64,000 bases of DNA from JABWAN01 sp041918175 (GTDB lineage: Bacteria; Zhuqueibacterota; Zhuqueibacteria; Zhuqueibacterales; Zhuqueibacteraceae). The notes beneath the pieces are model-generated. The model did not search any database, was not told where the DNA came from, and saw nothing but the letters and a program-made list of their open reading frames with translations. This document shows, one piece after another, positions 59,662 to 64,000 of the stretch; the stretch's first letter is position 1; every line of letters begins with the position of its first letter. Both the position numbers and the translations under genes were made by a program. The stretch covers positions 25,551 through 89,550 of the forward strand of contig JAYRWE010000024.1 of the NCBI GenBank assembly GCA_041918175.1, written 5' to 3'.

Positions 59662-61527
59662 TCACCTATCCAACTCGCCCGCGATCATATTCACCGTGCC
59701 GAACGTGGCGACAATATCCGCCACGGGAATGCCTTCGATCATTTTATGAAAGCCCGACATCAACGCGAAGCACGGCGGACGCACGCGCACGCGAAACGCT
59801 TTGTCCGCGCCACTGCTAATGACATAAAATCCCAACTCGCCGTTCGCGCCTTCGACTGCGTGATAGGCCGCGCCAATGGGCGGTTGAATGCCGTAGCCTT
59901 CCATCACCAACATAAAGTGATTCATCAAGCCTTCGATACTGCCATAGGTTTTTTCTTTGCCGGGCAGCACGACTTTTTTGTTATCCGGAAAAATATTGCG
60001 GCGAAACTCCGCATTGCCGCCGGAGAGCGTGGGGTCGGTGTAAGCTTGAATCTGCAACAGGCCTTCGGTCTTGCCGAACTTGCCGAGGTCCGCCATTTGA
60101 CTGCCCTGCAGCACTTTGCCGGTGTAATCAACGTTGATCTCGCCGCCGGGAATTTTTTCCAAACATTGTTCGAGAAGGTATGCGCTCTGCTCGATCTCTT
60201 CCATGCGCACGAGATAGCGATCATAGTTGTCGCCGTACTGGCCGTAAGGAACATCAAAGTTCAAACGATCATACACGAGATACGGCTCGGCTTTGCGCAC
60301 GTCGTAATCCACGCCGCAACTGCGCAGCATCGGGCCGGTGAAGCCATAGCTAATCGCGGTCTCTTTCGCAATCACGCCCGTGCCTTTCATGCGATCGACA
60401 AAGATGCGGTTGCGCGTGACGAGTGTGTGCATCTCTTTCATGGCTTTGCGCAGCTCACCCAGAATCTTGCGCAAGTTGTCGGCGAACGTGGGCGTGAGAT
60501 CGGCCTTCACGCCGCCGATGCGCAGGTATGAAACCGTGAGCCGCGCGCCGGTGATTTCTTCCACCAACTCATACAGCATGTCGCGCACTTTGACGAAGTA
60601 CAGAAACGCCGTCATCGCGCCCAGTTCCATCGTGCTCGCGGCGATGCAGGTGAGATGATCGGTGATGCGCGAGATTTCGGACATGAGCACGCGAATGAAT
60701 TGGCAACGCTCCGTTGTTTGCAAGCCCATCAACTTCTCCACCGCCATCGCATAGCCGACGTTGTTGATGAGCGGCGAAACGTAATTCAAACGGTCGGTGT
60801 AGGGGAAGACTTGATTCCACGTGACGGACTCCGCGTCTTTTTCAAACGCGCGATGCAAATAGCCGATGGCGACGTCGGTGCTCTGCACGTTTTCGCCGTC
60901 GAGTTCGAGCAGCAAGTGAATGACGCCGTGCATTGCCGGATGCGTGGGGCCCATGTTGAGCATCATGTTCTGCGTGTTCGCTCCGGGCTGCGGCGTTTTG
61001 ATGCGAAACGTGTGCGCGTGGCCGTTGCTGCTCGCTGCGCCCATTTTCTCGTTGGTGATGAGCGGATGCCGGCGCGTGATGGGATAATCTTTCCGCAACG
61101 GATGGCCTTTAAATTCTTCGTACATCAAAATGCGACGATGATCCGCGAGGCCTTTGAAGCGAATGCCGAACATGTCCCACACTTCGCGTTCATACCAACC
61201 CGCGCCGGGCCAAAGGCTCGACACCGAATCAATGATCGGATCGATCTCCGCAACCGGCACGCGCAAACGCAGGCGCAGCTTTGCGGGATAGGCAAAGAGA
61301 TTGTAAACGATTTCGAAGCGCTCGGCCTGCGCTTCGGGATAGCCGTCATAATCCACGCCGCCGAGGTCCATCAAAAAATTGAAGGAGGGCTTGTGCTCGT
61401 CGCGCAAGTAGCGACAGACCGCGAGCAATGCTTCGCGTTTGACAAAGAGCGCGTGCTCCTCGGCCTTCGCAGGCGCGATCTGCACGGCCTCGGGGAATTT
61501 TTGAACAATCGTTTCTAGCCAAGACAT
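59662..61527 (-). CDS. nuoCD: NADH-quinone oxidoreductase fused subunits C and D
   Basis: A 621-residue fusion. The C part (about 1-165) has WYEREVWDMFGIRFKGLADH and LRKDYP; a short linker (NEKMGAASSNGHAHTF) precedes the D part (about 185-621), with MGPTHPAMHGVIHLLLELDG, GYLHRAFEKDAESVTW, GFTGPMLRSCG, VRVRPPCFALMSGFH and the terminal AGELDR. It belongs to the first set and is distinct from the separate C (44662) and D (40774) genes, so two types of complex I core exist here. Confidence 0.95.
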   Translation of the reverse strand: MSWLETIVQKFPEAVQIAPAKAEEHALFVKREALLAVCRYLRDEHKPSFNFLMDLGGVDYDGYPEAQAERFEIVYNLFAYPAKLRLRLRVPVAEIDPIIDSVSSLWPGAGWYEREVWDMFGIRFKGLADHRRILMYEEFKGHPLRKDYPITRRHPLITNEKMGAASSNGHAHTFRIKTPQPGANTQNMMLNMGPTHPAMHGVIHLLLELDGENVQSTDVAIGYLHRAFEKDAESVTWNQVFPYTDRLNYVSPLINNVGYAMAVEKLMGLQTTERCQFIRVLMSEISRITDHLTCIAASTMELGAMTAFLYFVKVRDMLYELVEEITGARLTVSYLRIGGVKADLTPTFADNLRKILGELRKAMKEMHTLVTRNRIFVDRMKGTGVIAKETAISYGFTGPMLRSCGVDYDVRKAEPYLVYDRLNFDVPYGQYGDNYDRYLVRMEEIEQSAYLLEQCLEKIPGGEINVDYTGKVLQGSQMADLGKFGKTEGLLQIQAYTDPTLSGGNAEFRRNIFPDNKKVVLPGKEKTYGSIEGLMNHFMLVMEGYGIQPPIGAAYHAVEGANGELGFYVISSGADKAFRVRVRPPCFALMSGFHKMIEGIPVADIVATFGTVNMIAGELDR

Positions 61528-61677
61528 AAATTTTTATCCACGAATGAGGTCAATTGTCAAACTTTCTCATAGAGCGACAAACATTTCATTGTTCGATCAC
61601 AACGCCAAGGCTCATCCATTGCGCGCAAGTCGATACAATTTTTCTCACGACGCACCATTAAGTACAATAACTTTCTT

Positions 61678-62436
61678 TCACAGAAACGAAAATCGTAATA
61701 TTCGAGGCTCTTTTTTGGTTTCATCGGTTAGATCGTATTCAAGGGATGCCAAAAAATTCTTTGCTTTTCGCTGCTTATTAGATACAGTAAAAGCCTCCCA
61801 TCCTGCGAGAAGTTTGCAACACCCCAATGTGCCCATCGGCCCTAGCCCTGCTAAAACTATCGTTCGTCTATCGCTGTTAAATGGCGAAGAGTATGACAAA
61901 ATCACACCCTGATCACCAGATCGACAAATAATATCTTCATGAGCGAAGGTGCTATATGTTTCATCCCATTTGAAGCTGGAGTGCAATACAGATTCTAACT
62001 TTTCAAAAATTTCTTTAGAGACTGCGTTCGATGAAGGGCTTCCAAAACAAATTAGATTACTATGTTTGTTAATAGCACTGTCCATATCGAAAGATATCTT
62101 AAAATCTTTTCTAAGACTGCCTAATGCACTTCCAATTTCTACTTGTCCTAATGTATCATACAAGCCGGTAACAAGGAAGCCACTCTTATTGGCTGTTGCA
62201 GTGCCATCCGCGTTTGGTTTTAATAAAGAGATCGAATATAGTGTTCCAGATTGAGTATTGATAGTTAAGCCAAAAGGCAAAGAATACAGGTTACTTGAAA
62301 TTAAGGTGATGCTTCCTTTAAGTTTTCCAAGTATACTCTTTTGCCAACAAGAACCAATGTATTTCGACGTGCTGACAATAGTTGAAATTAAATCTATCTC
62401 GAACTCAATTCCTTGATAGGATATCTTCATATTCAT
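61678..62436 (-). CDS. Unrecognised protein, AT-rich gene
   Basis: A 252-residue protein with no recognisable family. Notable stretches are NLICFGSPSSNAVSKEIFEK (about 129-148) and VLAGLGPMGTLGCCKLLAGW EAFTV (two pieces, about 198-222), which suggest a Rossmann-like or nucleotide-handling domain. The DNA is clearly more AT-rich than the nuo genes, a sign of recent acquisition. It abuts and truncates the left nuoB fragment; the open frame continues into it, giving an artificial fusion. ATG 62436 or 62430 is the likely start. Confidence 0.6.
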   Translation of the reverse strand: MNMKISYQGIEFEIDLISTIVSTSKYIGSCWQKSILGKLKGSITLISSNLYSLPFGLTINTQSGTLYSISLLKPNADGTATANKSGFLVTGLYDTLGQVEIGSALGSLRKDFKISFDMDSAINKHSNLICFGSPSSNAVSKEIFEKLESVLHSSFKWDETYSTFAHEDIICRSGDQGVILSYSSPFNSDRRTIVLAGLGPMGTLGCCKLLAGWEAFTVSNKQRKAKNFLASLEYDLTDETKKEPRILRFSFL

Positions 62437-62485
62437 ACAACTTCTATTAGCACGGCGAAATGTCTCATTCGTATTCTCTGACAGT

Positions 62486-62705
62486 ACATCAACCGGCAGA
62501 ATCGTGTCGATGCCTTGCACGGTGGAGTAGTTGTCGTAAAAGCCGCCGGTGCAGGTACACACGCCGAACGCCACGACCCATTTGGGCTCGCACATTTGAT
62601 CGTACACGCGGCGCAAGATCGGCGCGATCTTCTGGCTGATCGTGCCCACGACAAAGAGCATATGCTCATGCGCTTTGAGGACGCGTGTTAAACTGCTTCG
62701 GGCAA
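62486..62705 (-). pseudogene. Left nuoB fragment, truncated at both ends
   Basis: Encodes HEHMLFVVGTISQKIAPILR RVYDQMCEPKWVVAFG through GIDTILPVDV, the middle third of a NuoB. It lacks the tandem-Cys N-terminus and the C-terminal GCPP motif. 62486-62676 aligns without gaps to 63453-63643, with six differences, all synonymous. Homology to the right copy continues for about 30 nt upstream but is frameshifted. Confidence 0.88.
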
Positions 62706-62741
62706 TCTTTGAAAGATTGCCGCTAGTCAAGACATCAAGCT

Positions 62742-63008
62742 TTATCCACGAAGGAGGTCGACTCTTGCAGTTTTACGTGTGCTCACGCGGCGACTTTTCT
62801 TTTTCTGTGCATTGGAGATTTTTATGAGAACGAGCAATGCTTCATTGACGGAATCTGAGTCGGGGAAAGCCGCTGCTACTTCGGGCGACAGCACCACGAA
62901 GTTGCTTCCTGCTGCAAGGCGTTTGACGTACTTGCCGCGAACGCCTTTGCTGAAATCGTATTCATCCAGCATGTCGGGGTCGCGTTGGGATTTAGAAACC
63001 TTTTTCAT
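62742..63008 (-). CDS. BrnA-like antitoxin
   Basis: An 88-residue protein. MKKVSKSQRDPDMLDEYDFS ... LSPEVAAAFPDSDSVNEALL (pieces) matches antitoxins paired with BrnT (the DEYDFSKGxRGKY and FPDSxSVNEALR pattern). AAAGGA lies 7 nt before ATG 63008, which overlaps the end of the BrnT frame by 17 nt. It represses the operon and neutralises BrnT in known systems. Confidence 0.8.
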   Translation of the reverse strand: MKKVSKSQRDPDMLDEYDFSKGVRGKYVKRLAAGSNFVVLSPEVAAAFPDSDSVNEALLVLIKISNAQKKKSRRVSTRKTARVDLLRG

Positions 63009-63285
63009 AGTTTTTCCTTTCATGGCGAGTGGCGCGTCGCGCGCTGATGATACGTATTCTATCTCCTCGAGAAACATGAACTACAACCAGCAATTTCTTG
63101 CTCATCGATAAACCAACGATGACAGCACGATCTTCATACTCAGAATGCAACGGATCTTCAGTCGTCACTGAGAGCGTATCAAAGAAGACCGATGTAGCTT
63201 CTTCGAACGAGACACCGTGCTTTTCGAAGTTTTGCCTGGCTTTTCGAGGATCCCATTCAAAAATCACGTGCAACCTCTCGGTCAA
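62992..63285 (-). CDS. brnT: BrnT-type ribonuclease toxin
   Basis: A 97-residue toxin. FEWDPRKARQNFEKHGVSFE EA (about 9-30) and HSEYEDRAVIVGLS are the standard BrnT signatures, with RIRIISARRATRHERKNYE at the end. BrnT is a RelE-fold RNase induced by stress. It lies 73 nt downstream of the right nuoB fragment stop. Confidence 0.88.
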   Translation of the reverse strand: MTERLHVIFEWDPRKARQNFEKHGVSFEEATSVFFDTLSVTTEDPLHSEYEDRAVIVGLSMSKKLLVVVHVSRGDRIRIISARRATRHERKNYEKGF

Positions 63286-63319
63286 CCGTAAATGCTGGGT
63301 TCATTTCGTAGACATGATC

Positions 63320-63355
63320 CCACAACTCCAGCAATCCAACACTCCATCACTCCAA
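63320..63355. repeat. Intergenic repeat, family G
   Basis: CACAACTCCAGCAATCCAAC then ACTCCATCACTCC, just beyond the nuoB fragment stop. Confidence 0.5.
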
Positions 63356-63358
63356 GTT

Positions 63359-63658
63359 TCAATACTCCTGCCTCTGCTTCTGAATCTTCTCCTGCAACAT
63401 CATCACGCCTTGCAAAACAGTCTCCGGGCGTGGGGGACAGCCGGGAATATAAACATCAACCGGCAAAATCGTGTCGATGCCTTGCACGGTGGAGTAGTTG
63501 TCATAAAAGCCGCCGGTGCAAGTACACACGCCGAAGGCCACGACCCATTTCGGCTCGCACATTTGATCATACACGCGGCGCAAGATCGGCGCGATCTTCT
63601 GGCTGATCGTGCCCACGACAAAGAGCATATGCTCATGCGCTTTCGAGGTCCCGCGTTA
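63359..63658 (-). pseudogene. Right nuoB fragment with intact 3' end
   Basis: The frame from AHEHMLFVVG runs to the stop at 63359 and includes the third and fourth cluster ligands (FGVCTC and IPGCPPRPETV). The first third, with the tandem Cys, is missing. The frame is closed by TAA near 63656, and a +1 frame upstream (RLLMRFNAGPRK) continues the NuoB pattern briefly, so a frameshift is also present. The rest of 63659-64000 holds only small palindromes and no gene. Confidence 0.85.
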
Positions 63659-63732
63659 AACCGCATCAGCAATCTTCCAACCTGAATTTGGCACGCTGTT
63701 CGTCTATCTCGAAACAAACAGTTCGACGGCTA

Positions 63733-63803
63733 AGTCACTCCGCTAGGAGTGAAATGTTTATAGACAGTGTTGCGCTGAGTGCTCTCAACTCCGCTAGGAG
63801 TGG
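63733..63803. repeat. Paired CTCCGCTAGGAG palindromes
   Basis: Two copies of the palindrome ACTCCGCTAGGAGT (63735-63750 and 63788-63803) spaced 53 bp apart, in non-coding DNA upstream of the nuoB fragment. Confidence 0.6.
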
Positions 63804-63981
63804 CATGTGGATTTCGTTAAATTGGCGCAGGCTCACTGATACGAATCAAACATGTCACTCACAACCCGGACAAGCCGGTACCAAAAAGGAAAAGCTTCCA
63901 ACGGATAGATCAAACCCAGCGGATGCCAGAGTTTAGTTTTGATATCGCCCCGTAGACGTGAGTGGTCTGCAATCCGTGGGC

Positions 63982-63998
63982 ACACACGGATCAAAAAC
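63982..63998. repeat. Single arm of inverted-repeat family E at window edge
   Basis: The sequence ACACACGGATCAAAAAC is identical to the left arm at 42093-42109. The second arm probably lies just outside. Confidence 0.6.
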
Positions 63999-64000
63999 GC

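Noticed and set aside
61678..62730. A genuine NuoB fusion protein of 350 residues
   Set aside because: The NuoB part lacks both ends and the AT-rich second part has its own ATG; the joint frame is an accident of insertion.
63688..63936. 82-codon plus-strand ORF near the right edge
   Set aside because: Runs through the CTCCGCTAGGAG palindromes and has no recognisable features.

Overview
The window looks like a chromosome segment from an uncultured Gram-negative bacterium of the FCB group, perhaps near candidate phylum KSB1. This is an inference. It rests on many signal-peptide and lipoprotein genes, beta-barrel outer-membrane proteins, a GWxTD-domain protein, C-terminal FlgD/T9SS-like sorting domains, DUF3570 and DUF4266 proteins and two sets of NADH:quinone oxidoreductase (Nuo) genes. 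No rRNA or tRNA gene was seen, so the placement cannot be tested here.

Left third (1-25,400). An ApbE-type flavinyltransferase cut by the window edge is followed by a LysM membrane protein, arginine decarboxylase (speA), an arylsulfotransferase-like lipoprotein, a secreted M1 peptidase and a secreted M24 peptidase, all on the plus strand. Then, mostly on the minus strand, come a PIN toxin-antitoxin pair, an atypical SDR, a RmlC-like epimerase, a GWxTD/TPR protein, an HNH nuclease pair, envelope proteins, a Nudix hydrolase, a TrmB-like methyltransferase (plus strand), an M14 carboxypeptidase and a DUF4143 ATPase.

Middle (25,400-39,300). An envelope/redox group (DUF4266 lipoprotein, TlpA thioredoxin, PD40/dihaem lipoprotein, NHL-repeat protein, DUF3570 protein) is followed by three small outer-membrane proteins. 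Next are a toxin-antitoxin (TA) module beside lipA, lipA itself, a 2-oxoacid dehydrogenase E2 gene and a frameshifted HEPN gene.

Right third (39,300-64,000). This is a complex I locus on the minus strand, read right to left. One set runs nuoB fragments-CD-E-F-G-H-I and a second runs nuoB-C-I-D. It is heavily interrupted by TA modules (BrnTA, MNT/HEPN, YafQ-type, UPF0175-like), two TIR proteins, a DUF2442/antitoxin fusion, RusA plus nuclease-HEPN, a DUF559 nuclease, an Rpn nuclease, DUF2283 and an orphan CRISPR array of 14 repeats with no cas genes in the window.

The most unusual observation is that two TA modules sit next to duplicated segments of a housekeeping gene that differ only at synonymous sites. 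Downstream of lipA, a Phd/ParE module separates the intact gene from a displaced copy of its last 27 codons. At the right edge, a BrnT/BrnA module separates two 191-bp nuoB fragments with six synonymous and no amino-acid differences. This suggests elements that insert into the 3' part of essential genes while supplying a recoded replacement end. Intergenic spaces also carry at least six families of short inverted-repeat (MITE/REP-like) elements.
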